A DNA stretch of 64,000 nucleotides, from NCBI RefSeq assembly GCF_020447205.1, contig NZ_JAJAEL010000039.1, forward strand, positions 1-64,000. The letters run 5' to 3'. How positions within the stretch are numbered: the stretch's first letter is position 1; every line of letters starts with the position of its first letter. Shown here piece by piece: positions 1-7,821 of this stretch. The notes beneath the pieces were generated by a model. The model was given only the letters and a program-made list of their open reading frames with translations, was not told where the DNA came from and did no database searches. The stretch comes from Thalassolituus alkanivorans (lineage in GTDB: Bacteria > Pseudomonadota > Gammaproteobacteria > Pseudomonadales > Oceanobacteraceae). Position numbers and translations under genes: made by a program.

Positions 1-40
1 CCTGCAGCGCGGCTTCCATGTCGAAGGTTGGTTTGGTCAT
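1..40 (-). CDS. Start of a possible IS256-family transposase (partial)
   Basis: Only about 13 codons are visible before the window edge. The leftward ATG at 40 sits six bases after a GAGA ribosome site. The short N-terminus (M-T-K-P-T-F-D-M-E-A-A-L-Q) is like the starts of IS256-family DDE transposases as I recall them. With so few residues this is a suggestion only. It overlaps, in another frame, the open frame of the caspase-like gene, which fits an insertion that interrupted that gene. Confidence 0.4.
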   Translation of the reverse strand, partial: MTKPTFDMEAALQ

Positions 41-97
41 GTGTCATCTCTGTTTTGTATAGGATAAAGAAATGACACAGAATTCTGAACACTACCT
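1..97 (-). mobile_element. End of an insertion sequence, IS256-like (partial)
   Basis: The left edge appears to hold one end of an insertion sequence. A leftward start codon at 38-40, preceded by a GAGA-type ribosome site, opens a frame beginning MTKPTFDMEAALQ, which resembles the first residues of IS256/Mutator-family transposases. About 30-60 bases upstream of it lies a candidate terminal repeat (about 69-96, containing ACACAGAATTCTGAACACTACC-like sequence). The boundary near 97 is inferred, because the other end and the target duplication are outside the window. Confidence 0.45.
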
Positions 98-896
98 TCA
101 GTAGCACCATTCCGACTCTAGACGCCGGCGGAATAAACGAAAAATCATGAGTTGAAATTGTGTCGTCTTGACTATGATATGGGTTTTTAGAAAATATGCT
201 TGGCCCGTAGAGATTCATCCCCCACGAAGAAGGTGTCTGATCCCTTCCTTCTTGTATAAATTTCGTCGATATTACACGTCCCAAATTCACAAGATCGAGG
301 AATTCAACTTCTGAATTAACTTTATCTCTTCCAGAAATTAGATCGATTAGACTACCTGTTAGTAGCCCTTGGCCCGCTACCTCACCAGCATACTCATCTG
401 AGGCAGCTGCAGCCAGTATTGAAATACCAAATGAACCTTTAGCTCCCATAAGTTCGGGTTTTATCAGAGACAACAAGTCATTAACCAACCCTGCGGTGTT
501 GCAGGCGTCAATGACTAAATTTACGTGCTTAACCCCCGAAGAGGAGACTATTCTAAAGATCTCGGTTAGCGATAGCCCAGTTAAGCTCATTCTGTCTGTT
601 TTAGTTTCGTTTAGGCAAAGGTAGTACGTACCGTCAACCACACCTCCGTGCCCCGCAAAGAATAACGTAAAAATATCTGGGCATTCTTTATCGAATAGAG
701 CTTCTTCGAGCGCTCCTTTAACATCGCTTATTACTGGGGACTTCAGAAAATATGAACTTTCTTTTTCGTATATCGAATATTCTGAGTCAACTAAGACATC
801 ATAAACAGCTGATGCATCATTTTCAGCGCCAGATAGATTATCAAGCGTTTCACTCTGGTAGTTGTCACAACCAATAGAGATTAAATAAGCCTTCAT
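1..896 (-). CDS. Caspase-like cysteine protease (peptidase C14 family), 3' end cut by an IS
   Basis: The leftward frame starts at 896 with MKAYLISIGCDNY and stays open to the edge. It has the caspase/metacaspase fold signatures: a first strand followed by an acidic L-x-G-A-E-N-D helix (residues 21-28), the catalytic histidine in FFAGHGG (His83) and the catalytic cysteine in VIDACNTAG (Cys132), then GQGLLTGSLIDLI near 175-187. Native sequence probably ends near base 98 (about residue 266), where insertion-sequence DNA begins, so any C-terminal effector or sensor part is lost. The ATG overlaps the stop of the upstream gene (ATGA), so the two are translationally coupled. Prokaryotic caspases often act in phage-triggered suicide systems; that role here is inference. 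Confidence 0.85.
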   Translation of the reverse strand, partial: MKAYLISIGCDNYQSETLDNLSGAENDASAVYDVLVDSEYSIYEKESSYFLKSPVISDVKGALEEALFDKECPDIFTLFFAGHGGVVDGTYYLCLNETKTDRMSLTGLSLTEIFRIVSSSGVKHVNLVIDACNTAGLVNDLLSLIKPELMGAKGSFGISILAAAASDEYAGEVAGQGLLTGSLIDLISGRDKVNSEVEFLDLVNLGRVISTKFIQEGRDQTPSSWGMNLYGPSIFSKNPYHSQDDTISTHDFSFIPPASRVGMVLLKVVFRILCHFFILYKTEMTHDQTNLRHGSRAA

Positions 897-1522
897 ATAT
901 CTATACCTTTGTACTTATTTAGTCTCTCTTTTTCTTTTTTTAGTGCTGCCTCGGATTTTTCTTGTTTTATTCTTTCTACTTCTGCATGAAACTCTTCACC
1001 CTGTGCTTCCAGTGACTGCATTAGATGTTCCGCAGCACCAGTGCCGACATGAATCTGCGGGAGTTCTACTTGGCCATTTTCGTTAACGCTAAATTCAACT
1101 TTTTTCAGCATCTCTAAAAACGCCTCAGCTTGGGAGGCGTACTCTTTTTGGTTTACGGTATTCCCAACTTTGTCACAGCTTTCGCTTATCGTCTGAAACA
1201 TGCCCTGCATGGTTTGAGAGGTAAAGCCTTCAATAAAGGTATTAAGGAATTGAAAGAACTGATTAATGTCGTTTTTAATAAGGTCTTCATATCCAATGCT
1301 TAGCTCAACGCCAGTCTCTTTGAATGATGATTCTTCTGTCCCATCTTCTCTAACCGTCAGCCAGCTTCTTCCGTGTTGAAAGCTATGCATATTATCCTTA
1401 GACACATACTGAGAAATCTGCTCTCTATGCGCTCTAACAGCCATCTCAAGCAGGGCTTTTCCAAACTCTTTTGATTCAGTCTTATAAGAAAATGGCAAAT
1501 GACTCTCCTGCTGTGGAAACAT
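893..1522 (-). CDS. Unknown helical protein paired with the caspase-like protease
   Basis: 209 residues from the ATG at 1522 (MFPQQESHLPF). That ATG overlaps the GTTATG end of the attC site, a usual place for a cassette gene to begin; the frame could also start at a TTG at 1567, inside attC. I do not recognise the family. The protein looks mostly helical, has a charged centre and ends in a Lys/Glu-rich probable coiled coil (about residues 178-205). There is no signal peptide or membrane segment. Its stop overlaps the start of the caspase gene, so it is a likely partner, regulator or substrate of the protease. The base composition is poorer in GC than the flanking core genes. Confidence 0.75.
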   Translation of the reverse strand: MFPQQESHLPFSYKTESKEFGKALLEMAVRAHREQISQYVSKDNMHSFQHGRSWLTVREDGTEESSFKETGVELSIGYEDLIKNDINQFFQFLNTFIEGFTSQTMQGMFQTISESCDKVGNTVNQKEYASQAEAFLEMLKKVEFSVNENGQVELPQIHVGTGAAEHLMQSLEAQGEEFHAEVERIKQEKSEAALKKEKERLNKYKGIDI

Positions 1523-1605
1523 AACGCCGCCAGCACGCGCGGCTTTGTAGTTTAGGTGAAGCCGCAACGGAAAAGCCGTCGCCGTGCTTGGCCTTGTTAA
1601 AAGGC
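1520..1605 (-). repeat. attC recombination site of an integron cassette
   Basis: Read leftward, this stretch begins at GCCTTTTAAC (R'' box, 1596-1605) and ends at GGCGTTATG (R' box, near 1520-1527). The arms pair imperfectly (shared AGCACG and GGCTTT blocks), giving the extended hairpin expected of attC. The R'' box is an exact reverse complement of the first ten bases at the cassette's other end (1926-1935), which is the hallmark of an integron gene cassette. The stop codon of the zinc-ribbon gene lies one base away. Confidence 0.75.
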
Positions 1606-1934
1606 TTTACTTCCAGAGTTGCCACCATCTCTTCCGGTTTACCAAGTTCATTTTCTTGGCTTTATCGTAGCAGGCTCCACAAAGCAGTTTTACGCCAGCA
1701 AACGCTTCAGATTCATCGTTCCACTCGCCTACGCGATTTACGACATCCTCGCAGGCCGAACACCAAGAATCCGGACGGGGGTTCCCTGGGCTTTCTTCCG
1801 AAGACCAAAATCCTCGCGGCTTTCCATCACGTAGACTTTGCACTATATGTTGGCAAACATATGTCGCCTGCTGCTTGTCATGCTCGCTACATTCGACATA
1901 TTGACCCTCATCGCTCATTTGCATTGCCTTTTAA
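1525..1934 (-). mobile_element. Complete integron gene cassette (about 410 bp)
   Basis: The cassette is bounded by the predicted G^TT crossover points in the R' boxes at about 1935/1934 and 1526/1525. It contains a single small gene transcribed leftward and its attC, with almost no other DNA. No integrase gene is in the window; the right-hand neighbour of the array is non-coding DNA and then ubiB. The array may therefore be a cluster lacking an integrase, or the integrase lies to the left. Confidence 0.7.
1607..1924 (-). CDS. Small zinc-ribbon cassette protein, unknown function
   Basis: 105 residues from ATG 1924 (a second ATG lies at 1918). Cysteine and histidine pairs suggest metal binding: C-S-E-H near residue 12, C-x3-H near 24, then C-S-A-C near 54 and C-G-A-C near 82. 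The C-terminus is rich in tryptophan and lysine. It has no signal peptide. Compact cysteine-rich proteins of this kind are common in integron cassettes of marine and pseudomonad bacteria, but I know of no function. It is the only gene of its cassette, and its start lies within 12 bases of the upstream recombination box. Confidence 0.75.
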   Translation of the reverse strand: MQMSDEGQYVECSEHDKQQATYVCQHIVQSLRDGKPRGFWSSEESPGNPRPDSWCSACEDVVNRVGEWNDESEAFAGVKLLCGACYDKAKKMNLVNRKRWWQLWK

Positions 1935-2068
1935 CAGCTTATTAGTGTGCGTGCGCATTTATCCTGAGCGGAGCTTTCGAGAAAGCCTGCGTAACTCATT
2001 GACTCTTCTAAGAAATCTTCCATAACTTAAAAACCCCTTCCAGAAAAACGCGCACGCCTGTTAATTCC
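1926..2068 (-). repeat. Second attC-like site, long and atypical
   Basis: Read leftward it runs from GGAATTAACAGGCGTGCGC (R'' side, 2050-2068) to GCGCACGC...CTGTTAAAAGGC (R' side, 1926-1957). TTAACAG and GCGTGCGC are repeated in inverted order, but the right arm has about ten extra bases between the two blocks, more than usual. The R' box matches the R'' box of the neighbouring cassette. It would belong to a preceding cassette for which I find no gene. A 30-codon frame inside (MEDFLEES start) is probably not real. Confidence 0.45.
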
Positions 2069-2560
2069 GGTTTTCTGTGCGCATAAACTTGTCAACCAAC
2101 GTTGTAAGTTATTAATTCAATTGACGTTTACATTTCTACCCGCCGGAAAACGAGCAGGCACGAATGTAAAACGTGTCAGATTTCGTTAAAATCCGGAAAT
2201 ATGCTGTATGTATATCAGTATTTCTTTACATTGAAAATTTTGCCATTACCCATAAAAAAACACTGATTGATGATCCAGACACGCAGCCGCCCGTCCTTGT
2301 AAGCGCAGGGCAGGAATGACGTGGTGTTATATCAGGAATGCTAAGCGGGGAATGCGGTCGTTGGGCGTGTGTCCTTACGATATGCTGCATCCCTGCTTTA
2401 GTTCGAGAATACTGAAGATTGGGGATGGGTTCAATAATTGATAAAACTGGTTACAGGTGCAGGCGACAGTGCTTACAACTCGGAACGCAATCATTTCCAG
2501 AGCCAACAAAGCGGCAGGCACTACTACGCAGAGCGTAGTAGCGAGCCGAGCCCGCGTAGC

Positions 2561-2673
2561 GGCCACAAAACAAGCCAGCCATCGCGGCTGAAAGCCGCTC
2601 CCACCCGTAGTAGCGATTTGTTTCAGGGTGAACGGAATCTTCTGATCCAGTCGTGGATAAGATCCACTCCTAC
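2561..2673. repeat. REP-type palindrome pair, copy A
   Basis: Two palindromes about 55 bases apart: GCGGCT-gaa-AGCCGC (2584-2598, followed by TCCCAC) and GTGGAT-aag-ATCCAC (2653-2667, followed by TCCTAC). The same pair with the same linker recurs at 2985-3101. The cores match the general form of Pseudomonas-type extragenic palindromes (GTGGGAGCGGC... and GTAGGAGCGGAT...). Confidence 0.8.
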
Positions 2674-2984
2674 AGTGCTGTGCCTGATTTAATATGCGGC
2701 GTTGCGTCTGAAGTAACGCGGCATTTGTACGGCGCCAGTCAACCAAGTGATTCTGCGGCCTTCAGAGCAAAACCCTGCCCCGGAGCGATGCATTTGGATA
2801 GATGTTTTACATAGTCGATCCGGGGCGAATTGTTTTGCGTGCCGCATAATCGCTGCAGTTGGCTGAACAGCGCCGGACAGCCGCAAGAGAGGATCGTAAG
2901 GAGATACCTCTCCTTGCATAGGGGCGCAGGGGCTTGCCCCGCATTGGCTTTGAGTGAATTACAAAAGTCAGTCCGCGCAGCGGC

Positions 2985-3101
2985 TGCAAAACAAACCAGC
3001 CATCGCGGCTGAAAGCCGCTCCCACCGGTAGTAGCTCCCACAACATCATTTGAGGGTAAACAGAATCTTCTGATTCAGTCGTGGATAAGATCCACTCCTA
3101 C
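2985..3101. repeat. REP-type palindrome pair, copy B
   Basis: A second copy of the element at 2561-2673, with the same two palindromes and a very similar linker (AATCTTCTGATTCAGTCGTG against AATCTTCTGATCCAGTCGTG). A lone second half occurs at 21931-21950. Confidence 0.8.
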
Positions 3102-3186
3102 AAGTATCTGCCTCATAGCCAGTGCCTGAATAAACCCGCTGGTTTATAGCACTCACACCAACTATCGCCCGCACCAACCATCGCCC

Positions 3187-4839
3187 TCAGGCGCGCACGA
3201 TCAACAACAACATACCAGCACCCGCCAGACTCAGCCCCACCACTTCCGGTACTCCGAGAGCAAAGGCCTGCCACCAGGTAAATAAACCACTGCCAATGGC
3301 GAGGGTTGCCAGCGCCTGCTGGCGCTTCTGTGCTTTTTGCGCGGCCAGTTCCTGACGCAGGGCAACAATTTCTTTTTGCAGTGCCTGCTGGTTTTCGTCC
3401 ATATGGTTCAGGCGGCTTAAGGCGCCGTGTACCAGTCCGGGAATTTGCGGGGCTTTTTCAATCCAGCCCGGCAGCTGGCGTTTTAATTCTTTAAACGCGG
3501 CTTTGGGGCCAAAACGTTCGCGCATCCAGCGTTCTAGATAAGGCTTGGCGGTGCTCCATAAATCCAGCTGCGGATACAGCTGACGGCCAAGGCCTTCAAT
3601 ATTGAGCAGGGTTTTCTGCAGTAAAACCAGCTGCGGCTGCACTTCCATATTAAAGCGGCGCGCGGTGCTGAATAACTGAATTAATACCTGACCAAAGGAA
3701 ATTTCGGCCAGCGGTTTATCAAAAATCGGTTCGCACACGCTGCGGATAGCGGCAGAAAATTCGTGCACTTTGGTGGTGGCCGGCACCCAGCCGGAGTCGA
3801 TATGCAGCTGCGCCACCTGATGGTAATCCTGATTAAAAAATGCCAGCAGGTTCATCGCCAGATAATTCTGATCTTCTTCGGTCAGGCTGCCAACAATACC
3901 ACAGTCGATGGCAATGTATTGCGGTGCCTGCGGGTTATTACGGGAGACGAAAATATTGCCCGGGTGCATGTCGGCATGAAAGAAGCTGTCGCGGAATACC
4001 TGGGTGAAAAAGATTTCCACACCGCGCTCGGCCAGCAGTTTCATATTGGTGTTCTGCGCCTGCAGGGCATCGATATCGGCTACCGGAATACCGTAAATAC
4101 GTTCGCTGACCATTACCTTGCTGCGCGTGTATTCCCAGAATACTTCCGGCATATACAGCAGTTCGGAGTTGGCGAAGTTGCGCTTCAGCTGGGTGGCATT
4201 GGAGGCTTCGATCTGTAAATTCAGTTCGCCGTAAATGGTGTGGCGGTAATCATCGACCACTTCCAGCGGTTTTAAGCGGCGGCCGTCTTCGGAATATTTC
4301 ACCAGCAGGCGGGCCATGGTTTCCAGCAACTGCAGGTCGCGCTCGATTGTGTGCTCGATACCCGGGCGCACCACCTTAACCACCACTTCCCGACCGGCTT
4401 CACCATTGGCATCGAATAAACGGGCTGCGTGTACCTGAGCAATAGAAGCGGAAGCCAGTGGCTCGGCAGAAAATTCGGCAAATAATGCGCTGATTTTCTG
4501 CCCCAGCTGGTCTTCGATTAACGCCATGGCTTTATCGCTGGCGAAGGGCGGAACGTCGTCCTGCAGGCGTTTTAATTCTTTAACAATATCGTCGGGAATC
4601 AGATCCGGGCGGGTGGATAAAATCTGGCCGAATTTAATAAAAATCGGCCCTAAGGCTTCCAGTGCTAAACGCAGACGTTCGCCACGGTTAAGGCGCGACG
4701 GCACCGGATTTAAACGCCAGGGCGCGAGCCACAGGGCAATGCGCAACGACAGCGGCAGCTGTTCGGTCGGCACCAGACTGTCGAGCCGGTAGCGGGTGAA
4801 GACAAACAGAATTTTCCACAGACGCCAGAGGTTTGCCAC
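3187..4839 (-). CDS. ubiB: UbiB, ubiquinone biosynthesis accessory protein
   Basis: 550 residues of the atypical ABC1/ADCK/UbiB kinase-like family, required for coenzyme Q synthesis and thought to make or extract precursors for the membrane Ubi complex through ATPase activity. Family marks are visible: [14 protein letters not shown] (KxGQ region, about 70-83), a VVVKVVRPG strand, [10 protein letters not shown] and AIDCGIVGS. Two hydrophobic helices lie at the extreme C-terminus, the usual membrane anchor. The start is a GTG at 4839 with AAGGA about ten bases upstream; no in-frame ATG precedes it. It is last in the ubiE-ubiJ-ubiB operon. Confidence 0.95.
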   Translation of the reverse strand: MANLWRLWKILFVFTRYRLDSLVPTEQLPLSLRIALWLAPWRLNPVPSRLNRGERLRLALEALGPIFIKFGQILSTRPDLIPDDIVKELKRLQDDVPPFASDKAMALIEDQLGQKISALFAEFSAEPLASASIAQVHAARLFDANGEAGREVVVKVVRPGIEHTIERDLQLLETMARLLVKYSEDGRRLKPLEVVDDYRHTIYGELNLQIEASNATQLKRNFANSELLYMPEVFWEYTRSKVMVSERIYGIPVADIDALQAQNTNMKLLAERGVEIFFTQVFRDSFFHADMHPGNIFVSRNNPQAPQYIAIDCGIVGSLTEEDQNYLAMNLLAFFNQDYHQVAQLHIDSGWVPATTKVHEFSAAIRSVCEPIFDKPLAEISFGQVLIQLFSTARRFNMEVQPQLVLLQKTLLNIEGLGRQLYPQLDLWSTAKPYLERWMRERFGPKAAFKELKRQLPGWIEKAPQIPGLVHGALSRLNHMDENQQALQKEIVALRQELAAQKAQKRQQALATLAIGSGLFTWWQAFALGVPEVVGLSLAGAGMLLLIVRA

Positions 4840-4846
4840 GTCGATA

Positions 4847-5608
4847 TTATTCCTTGGGCAGAGAAGGGGGGATCGTCGACTTGTTTGTCGAATCGTTCTG
4901 TTGCATGCGCGCTGCTAAACGCTGGGTGCGGGCTTCTAAACGGTCGGTCGCCAGACGCAGCTGGTCAACCTCGTCGGCAAATTGTGCCGCCAGCGGTTCC
5001 GGTGTCAGCAGTTGCGCTTCGTCTTCGAGATATTCTTTAACGGCATTGCGGTAAGCCGGTGCGCTGCTTTTGCCCCAGTTCAGTAAGCCGCGTAAACCTT
5101 TGCCCAGCTGATGGGCGAGCAGGCCGCCGGTCAGCGGTGTGATCAGGGCTTCCCAGTCGATATCGAGGTTTTGCGCAACGCGGGTCAGCGATAAGGCAAA
5201 CTCGCTGTCGCCGTCCATATCAATGGCACTGCTGATCAGGGCGTGGGCTTTATCACTGGCGCGGGCGAGGGCAAAGAAATCGGCGGCGGAACCGCTGAGC
5301 GTTGCATCGGCGCTGTTCAGACCATCGGCGCTGCTCAGACCATCGGCGCTACTAAGACCATCAGCGCTACTAAGACCATCGGCACCGGGTTCGTTGCTGT
5401 TGCTGTGCGCAAGGCTGAGCACAATGCCGTTATCGACGATGCGGATCAGCACCGGGTTTATGGCGTCGATGCGCACACACAGCAAGCGGCCCTGCTGGCG
5501 ACGCAGCGAGTTTAATGCCGCCGGGTCGTAACGCAGCACATGATTAATGGCCGCCTCAAAGGGAACGCAGGCAGCCTGCAGTAACTCGGCCGGCAGCTTA
5601 CTCAGCAT
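4847..5608 (-). CDS. ubiJ: UbiJ, SCP2-domain ubiquinone biosynthesis factor
   Basis: 253 residues starting at ATG 5608, which overlaps the ubiE stop (TGATG), so this start is preferred over an upstream in-frame ATG. UbiJ is the lipid-binding accessory subunit of the soluble Ubi metabolon. The N-terminus ([25 protein letters not shown]) and the SCP2-like strands are typical, and the C-terminal third is a charged helix suited to coiled-coil contacts. It is longer than usual because of a tandem repeat of four DGLSSA-like units in a loop between two SCP2 strands (see the repeat at 5305-5376). Confidence 0.9.
   Translation of the reverse strand: MLSKLPAELLQAACVPFEAAINHVLRYDPAALNSLRRQQGRLLCVRIDAINPVLIRIVDNGIVLSLAHSNSNEPGADGLSSADGLSSADGLSSADGLNSADATLSGSAADFFALARASDKAHALISSAIDMDGDSEFALSLTRVAQNLDIDWEALITPLTGGLLAHQLGKGLRGLLNWGKSSAPAYRNAVKEYLEDEAQLLTPEPLAAQFADEVDQLRLATDRLEARTQRLAARMQQNDSTNKSTIPPSLPKE
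5305..5376 (-). repeat. 18-bp tandem repeat inside ubiJ
   Basis: Four near-identical 18-base units (CATCGGCGCTGTTCAGAC and variants) lie head to tail, in frame, coding for D-G-L-S/N-S-A repeats. The unit is a multiple of three, so copy-number change would alter only loop length. The array splits the SCP2 domain at a strand-strand loop. Confidence 0.9.
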
Positions 5609-6357
5609 CAGGGTTTGATTCCGCGGTGCAGGGCGACCACGCCGCTGGTCATATTGTGGAAGCTGCAACGTACCAGGCCGGCGTTTTCCATCATGCTTTT
5701 CAGGGTTTCCTGATCGGGGTGCATGCGGATGGATTCGGCCAGATACTTGTAGCTTTCGGAATCGTTGGTCACCAGCTTGCCCATAAACGGCAGGGCGGTG
5801 AAGGAATACAGGTCGTAGGCTTTGCTCATCAGCGGGTTGGTCGGCTTGGAGAATTCCAGCACCAGCAGACGGCCGCCCGGCTTCAGCACGCGGGTCATGG
5901 AACGCAGTGCAGCATCTTTATCGGTGACGTTACGCAGACCGAAGGCGATGGTGATGACATCAAAGCTGTTGTCTTCAAACGGCAGACATTCGGCATTGGC
6001 CTGAACGTATTCGATATTGCCAACGTAGCCCTGATCGGTCAGACGGTCACGGCCGACGTTCAGCATGGAAGAGTTGATATCGGCCAGAACCACTTTGCCC
6101 TGCGGGCCAACGATCCTGGCAAATTTCTTGGTCAGGTCGCCGGTTCCGCCAGCCAGGTCGAGTACCTGATCGCCCGGGCGTACGCCCGACATATCAATGG
6201 TGATGCGTTTCCACAGGCGGTGTACGCCGAACGACATCAGGTCGTTCATCAGGTCGTACTTGGCGGCCACCGAGTGGAATACATCGGCAACCATGGCCTG
6301 CTTCTGCTCGGTAGCGACGGTTTTGTAGCCAAAATGCGTGGTTTTTTCCTCGGACAT
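5608..6357 (-). CDS. ubiE: UbiE, ubiquinone/menaquinone C-methyltransferase
   Basis: 249 residues, the usual length. It uses SAM to methylate the benzoquinol ring in ubiquinone (and demethylmenaquinol in menaquinone) synthesis. Motif I is [10 protein letters not shown] (about 65-74), followed by DINSSML and the UbiE signatures in [17 protein letters not shown] and [12 protein letters not shown] 6357 is preceded by GGGAGAAG. It is the first gene of the ubiE-ubiJ-ubiB operon and overlaps ubiJ. Confidence 0.97.
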   Translation of the reverse strand: MSEEKTTHFGYKTVATEQKQAMVADVFHSVAAKYDLMNDLMSFGVHRLWKRITIDMSGVRPGDQVLDLAGGTGDLTKKFARIVGPQGKVVLADINSSMLNVGRDRLTDQGYVGNIEYVQANAECLPFEDNSFDVITIAFGLRNVTDKDAALRSMTRVLKPGGRLLVLEFSKPTNPLMSKAYDLYSFTALPFMGKLVTNDSESYKYLAESIRMHPDQETLKSMMENAGLVRCSFHNMTSGVVALHRGIKP

Positions 6358-6501
6358 GCGAATCTTCTCCCGCTGACGACCTGTAGATGGGCGGCCATTT
6401 TAACGGTGCAAGTCGTGAAAGTCTTGCGCTGTGTCGGCTTTTGGCCGCCGCCGGGTGCAGGGCCTGAGTTAAACTTAAAGAGTTATAACGCGGAGAAGCA
6501 C

Positions 6502-7308
6502 GTGACAGAAAGTAAGCTGTTTACAGCAATAGGCCAGTGCGCAGGGCTGATGCTCTGTTGGCTAACCATGGCAGCGGGCTGTCTGGCGGCAGACGGCCTG
6601 CCACAATTGCGCATATCGGTGCCGGATGACGGCTATCCGCCTTATGTTGTGCTGCACGATGGTCAGCCACAGGGCTTACTGATAGAACCGCTGCGTAAGG
6701 CCGCACAGCGTGCCGGTATAGAGCTGGAGTTTGTGTACCTGCCAGAGCTGCGCTCTCAGCATATGCTCGACTCCGGCAAGATCGATGGCCGTATGGAATC
6801 CCCTTACTGGATCGAGCAGCCGGAGAACTATCTGTGGAGCGATCTGGTGGTGTGGCTGGAAGATGTGCTTGTGTACCGCAATGACCAGCCGTTTGATCTG
6901 GAGCAGGAAGACGGCCTGCTGGGTGGCGAAATCATCACTCATCTGGGTTATGCCTATCCGGCACTGCAGCCGGCCTTTGCCAACGGCAGCCTGATCCGGC
7001 TGGATAAACCCACCGAGCAGGACATGCTCAATACCTTGCTGATCAGTCAGGCGGAAAGTGCCCGCGCGCTGATTATCGGGCGCGATGTGGCACAGTGGTA
7101 TGTGGCCAAACAGCCACAATTACAGGCCTTACCACTGACCTTCTCCAAACGCGTATATGGCTGTGCGCCGATGGGCTTTCAGTTTGCCCGTAACGAGCGG
7201 GTTAAAGCGCTGTTGCAGCGGCTGAATAAAGAATTCCCGCCGCGTCCGAAGCAACGCTGCCCGCGTATCACGCCATTAACGCTGACGGTTTCCCCGGCCG
7301 CTGAATAA
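6502..7308 (+). CDS. Periplasmic solute-binding protein, family 3-like
   Basis: 268 residues. The start is taken as GTG 6502 with GGAG nine bases upstream, although the frame is open far 5' over ubiE. An N-terminal hydrophobic segment followed by A-A-D reads as a signal peptide. LRISVPDDGYPPYV and the G-L-L-I-E-P-L motif match amino-acid-type binding proteins (SBP_bac_3). No transporter genes flank it, so it may be a stand-alone periplasmic sensor or serve a distant permease. It is divergent from ubiE. Confidence 0.75.
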   Translation: MTESKLFTAIGQCAGLMLCWLTMAAGCLAADGLPQLRISVPDDGYPPYVVLHDGQPQGLLIEPLRKAAQRAGIELEFVYLPELRSQHMLDSGKIDGRMESPYWIEQPENYLWSDLVVWLEDVLVYRNDQPFDLEQEDGLLGGEIITHLGYAYPALQPAFANGSLIRLDKPTEQDMLNTLLISQAESARALIIGRDVAQWYVAKQPQLQALPLTFSKRVYGCAPMGFQFARNERVKALLQRLNKEFPPRPKQRCPRITPLTLTVSPAAE

Positions 7309-7458
7309 TTCTTTGTTTTTCTCTGGTGTAACAGGGTTGTGGCAGGGTTATCGCAGGCTGTCGCATTTTCACCTGTGCAAATGCGATGCAGCAGTGCAAG
7401 CTTGCGGCTTTGATAACGACAATAACAATGCATGAATGACGCATGCAGCGAGGTATCT

Positions 7459-7716
7459 ATGTTTATTCTGTTAAATAAAGTGGTCACTCTGGTGTTCTGG
7501 ATTCTGGCTATTATGGCGGGAGTGCAGGGCTGGGGTGGTCTGCTGGGCTGGTTGCCAACCATTGCTATGGTTGTTGCGGGTGTTCATGTGCTGGAAGTAG
7601 CGTACTTCTGGATGGCGCTGAAGCATAAGAGCAGCAATCAGATTGCCGATGCGGTGCAGATATTTATTTTTGGTATTTTCCATATGCGCCGTTTTATTCA
7701 GACAGAAACTGCCTGA
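7459..7716 (+). CDS. Small inner-membrane protein, DUF1145-like
   Basis: 85 residues from ATG 7459 (GCGAGG eight bases upstream). Three hydrophobic helices cover most of the length: 6-24, 30-52 and 64-76. The H-V-L-E-V-A-Y-F spacing and the family length suggest the DUF1145 family of small membrane proteins, whose role is unknown. It is monocistronic and followed by a strong terminator. Confidence 0.75.
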   Translation: MFILLNKVVTLVFWILAIMAGVQGWGGLLGWLPTIAMVVAGVHVLEVAYFWMALKHKSSNQIADAVQIFIFGIFHMRRFIQTETA

Positions 7717-7756
7717 GTAGAGCAATATACTGCTGCCGCTGGCAGCAGAGTCAGCC

Positions 7757-7790
7757 AAAGCCTGAACACCTGCGGTGTTCAGGCTTTTTA
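7757..7790 (+). terminator. Rho-independent terminator
   Basis: Perfect 12-bp stem AGCCTGAACACC / GGTGTTCAGGCT with a TGC loop, followed by TTTTTATT. It ends the DUF1145-like transcript. Confidence 0.9.
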
Positions 7791-7821
7791 TTACCACGAC
7801 AAATACCCGTTGAGTATCGTG

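Larger units (their letters stand above)
2069..3186. other. Non-coding stretch between the cassette region and ubiB
   Basis: No convincing gene in about 1.1 kb. Short frames here cover the repeats on both strands and have no family signature or ribosome site. It holds an imperfect inverted repeat at 2123-2177 (GACGTTTACATTTC against GAATGTAAAACGTGTC) and the two REP pairs listed separately. Confidence 0.6.

Noticed and set aside
1588-2025. Rightward frame of 145 codons over the cassette region
   Set aside because: It lies antisense to the zinc-ribbon gene and across both attC sites, with no family features; the leftward gene and cassette structure explain the sequence.
2375-3049. Several short frames on both strands in the REP region
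   Set aside because: They are repeats read through in other frames (recurring blocks such as GGSGFQPRW come from the REP pair) and have no ribosome sites.
5626-6501. Upstream extension of the binding-protein frame across ubiE
   Set aside because: The reading frame is open by chance over ubiE; the signal peptide and GGAG site place the start at 6502.
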